64,000 bases of DNA from JADFNB01 sp036397455 (GTDB lineage Bacteria; Gemmatimonadota; Gemmatimonadetes; Gemmatimonadales; GWC2-71-9), in the NCBI GenBank assembly GCA_036397455.1, contig DASWIX010000076.1:62001-126000 (forward strand), read 5' to 3'. Shown here in pieces: positions 41,024 to 50,675 of the stretch. Position 1 is the first letter of the stretch, and each line of letters opens with the position of its first letter. The position numbers and the translations under genes are program-made. The notes under the pieces are model-generated. The model did not search any database, had not been told where the DNA came from, and worked only from the letters and a program-made list of their open reading frames with translations.

Positions 41024-42306
41024 GTCTTCAGCTCGCGCTTCTTCGCGGCGGGAAACAGCACGTTGTTGAGGATCAGCCGGTATCCGGGCGAACCGGGATG
41101 CAGCGAAAGGTCGGTCGGCGGGTCACCGATCTGATGTTGGGGGTCCTCGGGATCGTGCCCGCCATAGAAGGTCCACGTCCCCTGGCCGAACTCACCGTGG
41201 ATGTACTTGGCCCAGCCGGCGCCCTCCTCTTCGGCCAACACCGTCACGCCCGGCTTCAGCCGGTCACGCCGGAACGAGGTGGTCAGACCATAGAAATCCG
41301 GCAGTACGTCGCGGTGACATTGCACCAGCATGGTCGGTACCGGATCGATCTTGGCCGCGAAGCTGAACAGTTTGTAGGCGCCCAATTGCTGACGCTGGCC
41401 CGGGTTGTTGACCTGGTGGCCGTCGATGTCGGAGAAACTGGCAATGGCCGGAGACGCCTCCAACCGCGCGCCCTGGAACGCGAACGACCGCTGCCACTGC
41501 ATCTTGCCCGCCGCCATCGGGTCCATCGGCGTCCCGTCGCCATACGGCGCGGCGATGTCGACGCCCTCCGCCGCCAACGCCAGTTCGATCGTCTCGGTCG
41601 CGGCACACATGGCGAACAGGAACCCGCCCGGCTCGACGAAGCCGCGGATGGTGCGTGCCACCGCCTGCTTCAGGGCCGGCACGTGCGGGAACCCGAGCGA
41701 CTGCGCCATCGCTTCATTCCGGCGCATCATGTCGCCCAGCCACGCGGAGCCGCTGTAGGTCAGGAAGAACTTCGAGTACTGACCCGTGAAATCCTCGTGG
41801 TGCAGGTGCAACCAATCGTACTTGCGCAGGTCCCCGCCGATCACCTCGGCATCCCACACCTTTGCGTACTCGATGCCGGCGTATTGCAGCGCCATCGTGA
41901 CGGCGTCGTCCCACGGCGCGGCGTTGGGCGGCGCGTAGACCGCCACGTCGGGCGCTTTCTCGAGGGGAACCGCGTCCATGTTGTTGGTCGCGATGACACC
42001 GCGAATCGACACGACGTCCGACTCGCTGACCGTCTCCATGCGCACGCCCGCCAGCGCCGCGTCACGCTCCACGACCGACGTGATCGGCAGCAGGAAACTC
42101 CCGCCGCGGTAATTCAACAACCACTCGGCCTTGGCGCCGCGTTTGATCGTCCGGTACGTCAGGCCGTAGGCCTTGAGATGGTTGGTCTGCCGTTCATCCA
42201 TCGGGACCAGGAAGGACGAAGCAACCCCGCCGATCGGCCCGCCCGATGCGATGAGGCGCGGCGCCAGGAGCGCCGCGCCCGCCGACACGAACGCACGGCG
42301 TTTCAT
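41020..42306 (-). CDS. Exported protein of the Bacteroidota-type 'asparagine synthetase B' annotation group
   Basis: 428 residues. The start MKRRAFVSAGAALLAPRLIASG looks like a signal peptide. Blocks such as DERQTNHLKAYGLTYR, EWLLNYRGGSFLLP, HLHHEDFTGQYSKF and LSLHPGSPGYRLILNNVLFP identify a family that databases often call asparagine synthetase B, although it has none of that enzyme's glutaminase or ATP-binding motifs. The fold may resemble ThuA/glutamine-amidotransferase-like domains (VEPGGFLFAMCAATE), but this is uncertain. Such genes often sit with DUF4159 genes, as here. The ATG overlaps the TPR gene's stop. Confidence 0.7.
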   Translation of the reverse strand: MKRRAFVSAGAALLAPRLIASGGPIGGVASSFLVPMDERQTNHLKAYGLTYRTIKRGAKAEWLLNYRGGSFLLPITSVVERDAALAGVRMETVSESDVVSIRGVIATNNMDAVPLEKAPDVAVYAPPNAAPWDDAVTMALQYAGIEYAKVWDAEVIGGDLRKYDWLHLHHEDFTGQYSKFFLTYSGSAWLGDMMRRNEAMAQSLGFPHVPALKQAVARTIRGFVEPGGFLFAMCAATETIELALAAEGVDIAAPYGDGTPMDPMAAGKMQWQRSFAFQGARLEASPAIASFSDIDGHQVNNPGQRQQLGAYKLFSFAAKIDPVPTMLVQCHRDVLPDFYGLTTSFRRDRLKPGVTVLAEEEGAGWAKYIHGEFGQGTWTFYGGHDPEDPQHQIGDPPTDLSLHPGSPGYRLILNNVLFPAAKKRELKT

Positions 42307-44039
42307 GATCTCGGGATCGCTCCCCGCACCTGATCGAGCAGCCGCCGCGCCTGGGGAATCACGGCGCTGTCGGGGAACGCCAGGATCAACCGCTCCAGCC
42401 GCGCGATCGCTGCCTGATTCCGCCCGTCGCGCACGGCGAGCTCGGCGAGCATCAGTTCGGCCGCGGGCGCGACCGGACCGATCGCGTCCACGGCTACCGC
42501 CTCCTCCAACAACAACTCCGCGCGGGGGTCGTTGAGTTGCACCGCCACCCGACCCGCGAGGTGCAACAGATCGCTTCGTCCTTTCACGGCCGGGAGTGAG
42601 CGCGCCACCACGGTGAGGTGGTCGATGGCGGCGGCGCTGTCGCCCCGGGCGAGCGTCAGCAGGGCGTCCCCCACCGCGGGGGCGTGATCGACCTCGATGC
42701 GTTGGATCAAGGCCAACATCCCGGTACGCGCCGTGGCGTCTTCGCGGGAGCCGGTATAGGGTCCCGCCTCGCGGAACCGGTCGCCGGCTTCGCCCAATGC
42801 CCCGCGGTACAGCGCGACCCACCCGCGTACCGCCGCCGTCGCGAGCGACGAATCGTGGTCGAGCACGCGTGCGGCCGACTCGAGATCCCCGCGGCGCAAC
42901 CACCCCCACGCCAGCCGGTCGCGCAACGTGGCGACATCGTCCACGGCCAGCCGGCCACGCCACTCGGCCAGCCGCCGCTCGGCATCCTCGATCCGGCCGG
43001 CATCCACCAGTACGGTGATCAACGTCGTCATCGTACCGCCGGCGGCGGCGGGCGCCTGCGCCGTATCCCGGGCGATCTTGCCCAGCATGCGTTCGGCGTC
43101 TGCGCGATCGCCGGCGTCGGCGAACGCGCGCGCGGCATCGATGCGCGCCTGTTGCGCCGCGGCGCCGTCCAGCATCGTCGCGAGGCGCTCGAGCGCGAGC
43201 CCGCGCACCCGATAAGCCTCGGGGGTCGCCGACCGCCGCGCGCGCTCCGCGAAGCGCTGCAACACCCTGGCCGCACGATCCGGGGCGGCGGGTAACGCGT
43301 GGTCAAGGAGGGCCCACCCTTCGCCTGGACGATCCCAGCTCACCAAGACGTCGGCCGCGATCTGGCGGGCGGTGGCGTCCCCAAATTCCCGCAGCAGCAC
43401 GTTCAACACGACGTCCCGCGCGCTCGGCGGCGCCTGCGAAAGACTCAGTCCGGCCGCCGCCCCGACGATCTCCACGGCCCGCGCCGACGCGTGCCAGTGC
43501 CGGGTCGCCTGCGCCCAGTCGCCACCCACCACGTCCATTTGCGCGAGTTCCTGCAGCAGCGCCACACCACCCAACACCCGGTTGCCGCGCTGCAGCACGA
43601 GCCGTGCCTGTTGCACGTCGCCGTGCTGTGCCAGCGCAAACGACCATTCGCGATACGGATCCTCCAGGCGGGGAACGAGGTCGATCCACCGCTCGGCGGC
43701 CGCACGCGCGGCGTCGCCTTGCCCCAACGCCACCAGGACGCGGAGTTGCAGCGACCGTACCGTGTGCTGGCCAGGATTGAGGACCACCGCGGTATCGAGG
43801 AACGGCATGATCCGCTCCAACGCCCCCAGCTTCCGCAGCGCGCGCTCCAGGCCGAACAGGGCCTGCAATGCTCCCGGACTCGTTTCGAGCGCCGACGCGA
43901 AGAGATCCGCCGCCTCCCGATGACGCCCGCGCCGTTCCAATGCGAGCGCGGCGGAGAGATCGGTGCGTTGCTGGGCGGCCGGCACATCGGCGATCACGAC
44001 CACCGCCAGCAGCGCGAGGCCGAGCGCCCTACGGATCAC
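42303..44039 (-). CDS. Exported TPR-repeat protein
   Basis: 578 residues from a GTG at 44039 which lies inside the end of the DUF4175 gene (11-base overlap). A signal peptide (RALGLALLAVVVIADVPAAQ) precedes helical repeats with TPR spacing throughout: AALALERRGRHREAADLF, LQLRVLVALGQGDAARAAAE, YRGALGEAGDRF, and a last repeat ending LILAFPDSAVIPQARRLL like the outer-membrane YbgF/BamD style. It should be a periplasmic scaffold, possibly for the DUF4159/DUF4175 partners encoded before it. Confidence 0.8.
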   Translation of the reverse strand: MIRRALGLALLAVVVIADVPAAQQRTDLSAALALERRGRHREAADLFASALETSPGALQALFGLERALRKLGALERIMPFLDTAVVLNPGQHTVRSLQLRVLVALGQGDAARAAAERWIDLVPRLEDPYREWSFALAQHGDVQQARLVLQRGNRVLGGVALLQELAQMDVVGGDWAQATRHWHASARAVEIVGAAAGLSLSQAPPSARDVVLNVLLREFGDATARQIAADVLVSWDRPGEGWALLDHALPAAPDRAARVLQRFAERARRSATPEAYRVRGLALERLATMLDGAAAQQARIDAARAFADAGDRADAERMLGKIARDTAQAPAAAGGTMTTLITVLVDAGRIEDAERRLAEWRGRLAVDDVATLRDRLAWGWLRRGDLESAARVLDHDSSLATAAVRGWVALYRGALGEAGDRFREAGPYTGSREDATARTGMLALIQRIEVDHAPAVGDALLTLARGDSAAAIDHLTVVARSLPAVKGRSDLLHLAGRVAVQLNDPRAELLLEEAVAVDAIGPVAPAAELMLAELAVRDGRNQAAIARLERLILAFPDSAVIPQARRLLDQVRGAIPRS

Positions 44040-47000
44040 GTCGGACCTCGTTCAACCGCCGGAAATAGTCCAGGATCAAGCGCCGCTCGTCCGGCGAGAG
44101 CCGCTGGAGCGCATCCCAGGACGGATACGCGAACCGCGGGCCGGCCTCCGGCACCCTGGTGCCGTCGGGTCGCAGCGTATTGTCGAGCTGCCCGGCCACA
44201 CTCTCGCGCTCCTTGCGGTCGTCTTCTTCGTTGCCGCGCAGCGAGCGGCCCGCGTCCAGCAGGCGGCGGTAGAGTTGTTCCTGCCGTTCGATCATCTCCC
44301 GATCGAGCAGGCCGGACTCCAATGCCCGGGCCAACTCGCGCGCTTCCTCCGCCAGTTCCCCCGCGCCGCTCTGGTCGCCCTCGGCCCGCATGCGGTCCAG
44401 TTCTTCGCCGAGGGCGCGCTGTTGTTCAGCCAACGCTCGGAGCTGCTGCATCAACGCTTCACCGCCTTGCGGCATCAGCGGCAACATGCCGCTCGATTGT
44501 CCCGTCATGGCGTTCTGCTGCTGCGCCAGCTCGGACATGCGCTGGATGGCTTCCTGCATCCCCGACCCCGACGCCGACGATGAGACATCCGACCGGCTGC
44601 GGAGCAGCTGATAGGCGAGCGCGTTCAGTCCGTCTACCGCGTCCGCGGCGTCGCTGCTCGCGCCGCGCGTGTTGGGATTGGCTTGCTGGATCTGATCGAG
44701 CGCCTGCGTCATCTTCTGCTTGGCATACCCGAGCGCGGTCCCGAGCTGCGGCGAGACGAGCGCGTTTTGGCCCGCAGCGCCCTGGAGCCGCTCCATCACC
44801 CGATCCACTCCGTCGCGCACGGCGGCCTGGGCGGACCGGAGGTCAGCACGCGATTCCCCTCGACCGAGGCGCCGCTGGATCGCGTCCTGCTGTCGAGCGA
44901 GTTGTGCCGTCTCGACCAACGCGTGGTCCATCGACTCGAGCACCTCGCGACGCCACTCGTCGCGTAGCGCATCGCGCTGCTGCCGCAGCTGGTCGGCAAT
45001 GGGATCGAGGTTGGAGGACGCCTGGTTGCCCTGGTCCGCCGCGCCCGACTCGTTCGCTTGCTGCGCCTGTCGCGCCGCCTGACGCATCTGCTGCGCCGCC
45101 GCGGACGCCTGTTGCGCCGCGGCCTGATCGGCGGTCTGGCCCTCCGACCCCGCTTGCTGCTCCATGTGGTGTTCGAGTTGCTCCAGCCGCGCGGCAAGTG
45201 AGTCGGCTTCCGCCGCCAGTCGCTCCTCACGTGCCGCCATCGCACTATCGGCCTGTTGCGCCGCCGCCTGATTCCACTCCTGCTGCCGGTGGGCCAACTC
45301 GTCGGCGTCGTCCGCCATCGTGCTCATCTCACCCTCGAGCGCCGCGCGCTCGAACAGCGTGCGCCCACGTTCCAGCTCGTTGCGCAACTGCTCCTGCGCT
45401 TCCGCGAGCCGTTGGAGCGCATCGCGCAGGGCGCCGGCGTCGAGCTGCTGCATCGCGTTCCGCAGGGCCTCGAGCGCTTCCGCGATCTCCGGCGTGATCG
45501 CCCGCTCGAGCAAGGCCTGCAGATCGGCGAGTTGCTGGTGCCATGCCGGATCGGTGAGCCCCGCCTGCCAGGCCGCCTCGGACAGGTGCCGCACCTGATC
45601 GCGCAGCTCCGCGGCCCGATTCAACAGGTCGGCCTGCTCCCCGGCGATTTCCTGGGCCCGCTCGGCGGTCCGAAACCCGAGCTGCTCGTCGCCCGGCTGC
45701 GCCCCCGCCCCGTTCGGGTCGCCCCGTTCGCGTTCCGAGGCGAGATCCTCGGCGGATCGCGACAGGTCCTGCTGGCGCTGCGCCAGGGAATCGGCTGCCT
45801 GGGCAAGTTGGCGCGCGTCACGCCGCGCCGCCGCACGCAAATCCGCCATCGAGGGCAGGCGCAACGCGAACTCGCGGCTCTCGGTCACGTGCCGATCCGG
45901 CGCGTTGTCGGCCGCCCGTACGCGGAAGTAGGCCGTATCGCCCGGCAGGAAGCCGCGTTGGGTGAGGTCCAGGGACCATTGCAGCACGGCGCCCTCGACC
46001 CCGCCAGCCGGGAGCGGAACGCGCTCCACCAGTGGTTCGCCGGCGATCCCGAGCCTGCTCACCCGCCGGCTCACCACCTCGACCGCGACAACGCGGTGAT
46101 CATCACGCACGTCGATCACGACCGGCTGGCGCAGGGTCGTCGGGACGGTGGTGTCGGCGCCGGGGATGGGCACCGCGAGTATCGGCGCGCTGTCGGGCAC
46201 GGCGATCAGCATCAACTCGACCGGGTCGCCTTCGGTCGGCGCGCCGTTCCGCGCTCCCACACGCAAGGTCCACCGACCGGAGCGCGTGACCGGAAGCATG
46301 CCGGAGAAGCCGTTGCCCTCGACCTCGAGCGCGACCGCCAGATCACCGCGCCACCAGACGGCCGAATCCACGTCGACCGTCAAGCGCCCGCGCGTCACGA
46401 TGGCGGTACCCATCGGCAACGCGAGCGGCTCGGGACCGGACGCGAGCGGCTCGTCCGCTCGCTCCAGATACCGGGGGTACCGCGCGAGCAGCGCGAGGTC
46501 GCTCACGAACGCCGGCACGGCCACGTGGATGGTCACCGTGTCGGACAGGCGTCCGCCACTGGTCGCGTGCAGGAATCGGTCGCTCTCGAGCGGTCCCAAC
46601 ACCACACGCGCACGACCGACGCTATCGAGCGGCAGGCGCGTCGGCTCCCACGGCTCGCCGGGCGCACGGACGAACAATGTCGCCGACCGGCGGCCCTCCG
46701 CGACCACCTGGACCGTGACCGAATCGCCGTACCGCACCGTCCGGGCGCTGACCTCGATGCCAACCGGCCCCCGCGCACGCGCCATGTCACGCAGCGGATG
46801 CCAGAAGGTCCCCGACCTCGAACCCGGCAGCACCACGACGACCGCCGCCAGTCCGACCGTCGCGAGAATCGCCGAGCGGCCGACGGCCCGCCGGTGCTCC
46901 TGACGGGCGCCGTCGAGAATCGCGTCACCGTGGCGATCGAGCCACTCGCGCATGCGGCGGTCGGCCAGCAACGCGAGTGACCGGCTGCCGGCGGTCGCCA

Positions 47001-47313
47001 CCCCGGCCAAGCCCGACACCGACCCGCGACGCAATCCACCGCGACTCTCCATGTCGGCCGCGATACGCGCCGCCGACACGGCTCCGGCGTGACGCCAACC
47101 ACGGATCGTACCGGCGGCCAGGATGCCCACCATCACCACCCAACCGGTCAGCGCCAGTTCCGGTACGGTGCGGTACAGCCCCGCCCGGTCCAGCACGATC
47201 CCGAGCGCGCACACGGCGGCTAACAGCCCCAACGTCACCAACCCGTCGGCCAGACTGCGACGGACGAGGAGACCCGCCCGGCGAGCGACCAACCACGCGC
47301 CGGTCTGCGTCAT
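44029..47313 (-). CDS. DUF4175-type membrane protein with a long Gln-rich coiled-coil
   Basis: 1094 residues. Two or three N-terminal helices (residues ~20-70 and 145-165) anchor it; residues ~170-470 form beta domains (GIEVSARTVRYGDSVTVQV), followed by ~600 residues of charged, glutamine- and alanine-rich coiled-coil (QLAQAADSLAQRQQDLSRSA, AAAQQASAAAQQMRQAARQ). This layout fits DUF4175. The protein could span much of the periplasm. Its ATG overlaps the DUF4159 stop (ATGA). Function unknown; neighbours suggest a cell-envelope assembly. Confidence 0.8.
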   Translation of the reverse strand: MTQTGAWLVARRAGLLVRRSLADGLVTLGLLAAVCALGIVLDRAGLYRTVPELALTGWVVMVGILAAGTIRGWRHAGAVSAARIAADMESRGGLRRGSVSGLAGVATAGSRSLALLADRRMREWLDRHGDAILDGARQEHRRAVGRSAILATVGLAAVVVVLPGSRSGTFWHPLRDMARARGPVGIEVSARTVRYGDSVTVQVVAEGRRSATLFVRAPGEPWEPTRLPLDSVGRARVVLGPLESDRFLHATSGGRLSDTVTIHVAVPAFVSDLALLARYPRYLERADEPLASGPEPLALPMGTAIVTRGRLTVDVDSAVWWRGDLAVALEVEGNGFSGMLPVTRSGRWTLRVGARNGAPTEGDPVELMLIAVPDSAPILAVPIPGADTTVPTTLRQPVVIDVRDDHRVVAVEVVSRRVSRLGIAGEPLVERVPLPAGGVEGAVLQWSLDLTQRGFLPGDTAYFRVRAADNAPDRHVTESREFALRLPSMADLRAAARRDARQLAQAADSLAQRQQDLSRSAEDLASERERGDPNGAGAQPGDEQLGFRTAERAQEIAGEQADLLNRAAELRDQVRHLSEAAWQAGLTDPAWHQQLADLQALLERAITPEIAEALEALRNAMQQLDAGALRDALQRLAEAQEQLRNELERGRTLFERAALEGEMSTMADDADELAHRQQEWNQAAAQQADSAMAAREERLAAEADSLAARLEQLEHHMEQQAGSEGQTADQAAAQQASAAAQQMRQAARQAQQANESGAADQGNQASSNLDPIADQLRQQRDALRDEWRREVLESMDHALVETAQLARQQDAIQRRLGRGESRADLRSAQAAVRDGVDRVMERLQGAAGQNALVSPQLGTALGYAKQKMTQALDQIQQANPNTRGASSDAADAVDGLNALAYQLLRSRSDVSSSASGSGMQEAIQRMSELAQQQNAMTGQSSGMLPLMPQGGEALMQQLRALAEQQRALGEELDRMRAEGDQSGAGELAEEARELARALESGLLDREMIERQEQLYRRLLDAGRSLRGNEEDDRKERESVAGQLDNTLRPDGTRVPEAGPRFAYPSWDALQRLSPDERRLILDYFRRLNEVRRDP

Positions 47314-48008
47314 GGTGACGCCGTCACCGCGTACAGGAACAGATTGACTCCCATCTTCAGGGCCGCGTCGCGCGACGCCGGCAGATCGTCATGCACGCCC
47401 GGATCCTCCCAGCCATCCCCCAGGTCGGTCTGATACGAATAGAATACCACGAGCCGATTGCCGAGGAACACACCGAGGCCCTGGGCGGGCTTCCCATCAT
47501 GCTCGTGGATCTTCGGGATGCCGGCGGGAAACGCATTGACGATCCGGTAAACCGGGTGATCGAGCGGGACGTCGACCAGACGGTGGTCCGGAAAGACCCG
47601 GCCCAGCTCACGCCGGAACGACTCGTCCAGCCCGTAGTTGTCGTCCGCGTGCAAGAACCCGCCCTGTTCGAGATAGCGTCGCAGGATACGAACCTCCTGC
47701 TCGGTGAACAGCACGTTCCCGTGTCCGGTCATGTACAGGTACGGAACCTCCCACAGGTCCGGCCCCGTCAGCGTCACCACCCGTTCCCGTTCGGCGACGT
47801 TGAGGCCGGTTTGGTCGCGGATCGCCGCGAGCAGGTTGGGAAGGCTCGACGGGTTCGCGTACCAGTCACCGCCCCCGTCGTACTGCAGCCGACCCAGCGT
47901 GATCGACTCGTCCGCTCGCGCGCGCGCGCTATCGTGGCCGTCCCCGACACCGACCGCGACGGTGAACGCGGCCAGCGCGAGGGTCGGCGTGCGTCGCATG
48001 GCGGTCAC
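47310..48008 (-). CDS. DUF4159 domain protein, exported
   Basis: 232 residues. The GTG at 48008 overlaps the rsmI stop (GTGA); ATG 47999 is an alternative. A short signal-like stretch (TLALAAFTVAVGVG) leads into DUF4159: RLQYDGGGDWYANPSSLPNL, PYLYMTGHGNVLFTEQE, LRRYLEQGGFLHADDNYG and YPVYR-like HPVYRIVNAFP. The domain has a ThuA/glutamine-amidotransferase-like fold of unknown activity. It occurs widely beside MoxR/DUF58-type and DUF4175 genes; here it opens the envelope-like part of the train. Confidence 0.85.
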   Translation of the reverse strand: MTAMRRTPTLALAAFTVAVGVGDGHDSARARADESITLGRLQYDGGGDWYANPSSLPNLLAAIRDQTGLNVAERERVVTLTGPDLWEVPYLYMTGHGNVLFTEQEVRILRRYLEQGGFLHADDNYGLDESFRRELGRVFPDHRLVDVPLDHPVYRIVNAFPAGIPKIHEHDGKPAQGLGVFLGNRLVVFYSYQTDLGDGWEDPGVHDDLPASRDAALKMGVNLFLYAVTASP

Positions 48009-48835
48009 TGCTCGTTCACCAGTCGGTATGCCTCATGGCGAGGGAGATCCGCTTCCCGTGCGAGCCGTGTTGCTGCGTCTTTGCGGCTCAATCCTTCGGC
48101 GAGGAGCGCGCGGGCGAGGTCGGCGGCGGCGGCGGGATCGTGTGCAGCGGCGCGGACCTTCCCTGCGCCGGCAACCACCAGCGTGACCTCTCCACGGGCC
48201 GGGCGTGCAGCATAATAAACCGCCAACTCGCCCAAGGTCCCGGATTGCACCGCTTCGTGCAGCTTCGTGAGTTCGCGCGCCACCACCGCCTTGCGCTCGG
48301 CTCCGCAGACGGCCCGCAGCTCGTCGAGCAGGCGTTCGAGACGGTTCGCCGCCTCGAACAACACGGTCGTCCACGGGCCATCGGCCACCTGCTGGAGTAG
48401 CGCGGCGCGGTCTCGGCCTTTGCGCGGAAGAAAGCCGAGGAAGGTGTATCGGTCGGCCGTGAACCCGGAGACGCTGAGCGCGGCGGTCACGGCGGACGGG
48501 CCGGGTACGCAGACCACGGGGAACCCCTCCTCGACCACCCGCGCCACCAGCGTCGCGCCGGGATCGCTCACCACGGGCGTTCCGGCGTCACTGACCAACG
48601 CCACCGCGTCCCCCCGACGCAGGACGGTCATCACCTGCTCGAAGCGCGCCGGCTCCGCATGCGCGTGCACGCTGAGAAGCGTCGGATGCGCGTCGATGTG
48701 CGAGAGCAGCGTCCGGGTGCGCCGGGTGTCTTCGGCGGCGACGAGACGGACCTCCCGCAACGTGGTGATGGCCCGTGGCGACAGGTCTGCGAGATTGCCC
48801 AGCGGGGTGGCGACGACGTAGAGTGCCGCGCTCAC
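48005..48835 (-). CDS. rsmI: 16S rRNA 2'-O-ribose C1402 methyltransferase
   Basis: 276 residues from a GTG at 48835 overlapping the preceding stop (GTGA). The tetrapyrrole-methylase fold is clear: ALYVVATPLGNLADLSPRA, LVAAEDTRRTRTLLSHI, VALVSDAGTPVVSDPG, VCVPGPSAVTAALSVSG and FLGFLPRKG. The C-terminal small domain (LSRKDAATRLAREADLPRHEAYRLV) is also typical. It methylates the ribose of C1402 in the decoding centre with SAM. It is a housekeeping gene placed upstream of DUF4159. Confidence 0.93.
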   Translation of the reverse strand: MSAALYVVATPLGNLADLSPRAITTLREVRLVAAEDTRRTRTLLSHIDAHPTLLSVHAHAEPARFEQVMTVLRRGDAVALVSDAGTPVVSDPGATLVARVVEEGFPVVCVPGPSAVTAALSVSGFTADRYTFLGFLPRKGRDRAALLQQVADGPWTTVLFEAANRLERLLDELRAVCGAERKAVVARELTKLHEAVQSGTLGELAVYYAARPARGEVTLVVAGAGKVRAAAHDPAAAADLARALLAEGLSRKDAATRLAREADLPRHEAYRLVNEQ

Positions 48836-49848
48836 CAGTTGACGGACCAGGGGAGTTTGTCGAAGAACCCCGTCTTCTGGAGCACGAACCGATGCTCGCG
48901 CGTCGCGTCCCTCAGAATCACCGGCGCGACCCCGGGCGCAATCACCTCGAGCTGCTGCAACAGTTGTCCGGCCCACTCCGCGAGCCCGGCGGTCAGTTGC
49001 TCGCTGGACACCACCATCGGCTCGGGCGATCCGTCGCGCGCCGCCCCGATGAGCCCGAGCGACGGATGGACGCCGGACACTTGACCGAGCACCTTGGCCG
49101 CCCGGCCCGCCGCTTCTCCCGCCGCATGCTTTTCCGCGGTATCGGTGATCTTCCAGTACAGGCCGCGATAGCGGTCGACCATGGCCGGCGGCGCCTGTTC
49201 GGGGACATCGGCGCGAAGTGGAAACAACGTCGCGGCCACACTCGGCGTGGCCCCGCGCTTGACCGGCCTGAACAGCGACTCGACGTGTTGCGACACCGAC
49301 GCGCCTTCGTCCTTGCCGCAGAAATGACCACTCTGAAACTTGCCTTGCTCGAAACTGAAATACGTGACGCGGCCCTCGGAAATCAGTTCGAGCGTCCCCG
49401 AATACGCTTCCTGCTTGAGCGAGCGGAACAGGAGTTCGGGCTCGTTGAGGGCCACCGGGCGTGGTGTCCGCTCCTCGGCACAGCTGGCGTACATCCACGC
49501 CAGCTGTTCGCGCGGGGCCTCGCAAAACACCAACTCGCCGCGCTCGGTTTCGCGGTGAATCCGCTCGAGCGCCGTCGCAATGGGGAGCACCTCGCGGCCG
49601 CGCTCCATGATCGCCACCGACGTCGCGAGGTTCCCACCCAACAAGAACAACAGCGCGACTTCGTCCGGCAGATATGCCGCCACGAACCCGTCGATACGCC
49701 CGTCACGGTCGATCTTGGAGAAGTGCAACAGATTATCGATGTGGATATACGCCAGACGCGTCCGCTGCACGTGGACCCGCGTGGCGGGAAACTGCAGATC
49801 GGAGAGGCGGACACCGGTATCCGCCATCAGGGCCGTGCTCGAGCGCAT
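48832..49848 (-). CDS. Conserved hypothetical cytoplasmic protein
   Basis: 338 residues, no signal or membrane segment. The N-terminal ~120 residues are strand-helix mixed (RVHVQRTRLAYIHIDNLLHF), and a middle block (EAYSGTLELISEGRVTYFSFEQGKFQSGHF) resembles DUF4388-type effector-output domains, which link to signalling proteins. The C-terminal part (LAEWAGQLLQQLEVIAPGVAP) is helical. I do not recognise the whole protein. It follows trxA by 13 bases and heads the overlapping train. Confidence 0.6.
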   Translation of the reverse strand: MRSSTALMADTGVRLSDLQFPATRVHVQRTRLAYIHIDNLLHFSKIDRDGRIDGFVAAYLPDEVALLFLLGGNLATSVAIMERGREVLPIATALERIHRETERGELVFCEAPREQLAWMYASCAEERTPRPVALNEPELLFRSLKQEAYSGTLELISEGRVTYFSFEQGKFQSGHFCGKDEGASVSQHVESLFRPVKRGATPSVAATLFPLRADVPEQAPPAMVDRYRGLYWKITDTAEKHAAGEAAGRAAKVLGQVSGVHPSLGLIGAARDGSPEPMVVSSEQLTAGLAEWAGQLLQQLEVIAPGVAPVILRDATREHRFVLQKTGFFDKLPWSVNW

Positions 49849-49861
49849 CGGAATCAGGCCA

Positions 49862-50185
49862 TCAGATGTGTTGTTCGATCTTGGCGAGGAGATGTGCCTT
49901 GGGAACCGCTCCGACGACCGTATCGACGTGCTTGCCGTCTTTGAAGAACAACACCGCCGGAATGGACCGGACGTTGAACCGCATCGCCGTCCGCTGGTTG
50001 GCGTCGACGTCGAGCTTGGCGACCTTCACCCGACCGTCAAACTCCTCGGACAGCTGTTGGACAGATGGCGCGATCATCTGGCACGGCCCGCACCACGTGG
50101 CCCAGAAGTCAACCATCGCGAGCCCTTCGTGGCCCTCGATTTCTTCCGCAAATGCGTCGTCCGTTACCTGTATGAGATCTGCCAT
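49862..50185 (-). CDS. trxA: Thioredoxin
   Basis: 107 residues with the canonical active site WATWCGPCQM and the cis-Pro loop SIPAVLFFKDG. It reduces protein disulfides in the cytoplasm, using thioredoxin reductase for electrons. The ATG at 50185 follows GGGAGGGAA. It is divergent from the epimerase gene, with an 87-base region between that should hold both promoters, and is followed 13 bases later by the overlapping gene train. Confidence 0.95.
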   Translation of the reverse strand: MADLIQVTDDAFAEEIEGHEGLAMVDFWATWCGPCQMIAPSVQQLSEEFDGRVKVAKLDVDANQRTAMRFNVRSIPAVLFFKDGKHVDTVVGAVPKAHLLAKIEQHI

Positions 50186-50272
50186 GTCGGTTTCCCTCCC
50201 GTTATTTTCCCGGTTGCGGGCCCCGCCCGCAAGGGTTAGTTCGGATTTCGAGACGTTCCAGCGGAGGCCGTC

Positions 50273-50671
50273 GTGAAGCTCCTCAACGCCACCGTCGCCC
50301 ATATCGGGATCGCGGTGCCAGACCTCGCGGAAGCCTCAGCCTTTTACCGCGACATTCTCGGCGCGGAACCACGCGGGCTCGGCCAACTCGACGGCGCGAC
50401 CATCGTATCATTCCAACTCGGTGAAGTGGAGGTCGAGCTCTTGCACCCGGAAAGCGACGACAGCCCGGTCGGCCGGTTCCTCGCGCGTCGCGGCCCTGGC
50501 ATCCATCACATCTGTTACCGCGTCCCGAATCTCATCGAGACACTCGCCAGGTGCCGGGCCCAGGGATATCGCCTGGTCGACGAGGCCCCGCGCGTGGGAC
50601 AGGGCGGCAACCGCGTCGCGTTCATGCACCCCAAATCGACGGGGGGGATCCTGATCGAGCTGACGGAGTAA
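50273..50671 (+). CDS. mce: Methylmalonyl-CoA epimerase
   Basis: 132 residues from a GTG at 50273 with GCGGAGG upstream. The vicinal-oxygen-chelate fold is shown by TVAHIGIAVPDLAEASAFY, VEVELLHPESDDSPVG and GIHHICYRVPN, with metal ligands expected at the two His and the Glu near the C-terminus (ILIELTE). It interconverts the R and S forms of methylmalonyl-CoA, in propionate breakdown or formation. No mutase genes are adjacent. It converges with a lipoprotein gene with a gap of four bases. Confidence 0.9.
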   Translation: MKLLNATVAHIGIAVPDLAEASAFYRDILGAEPRGLGQLDGATIVSFQLGEVEVELLHPESDDSPVGRFLARRGPGIHHICYRVPNLIETLARCRAQGYRLVDEAPRVGQGGNRVAFMHPKSTGGILIELTE

Positions 50672-50675
50672 CGGC

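Noticed and set aside
38531..41134. 867-codon plus-strand open frame opposite the JAMM-DinG gene
   Set aside because: A mirror frame caused by high GC codon bias; composition (Arg, Gln, His rich) is not protein-like and the opposite strand has clear motifs.
41020..42306. True asparagine synthetase
   Set aside because: No N-terminal Cys glutaminase site or ATP pyrophosphatase loop, and the start looks like a signal peptide; the name is an annotation habit.
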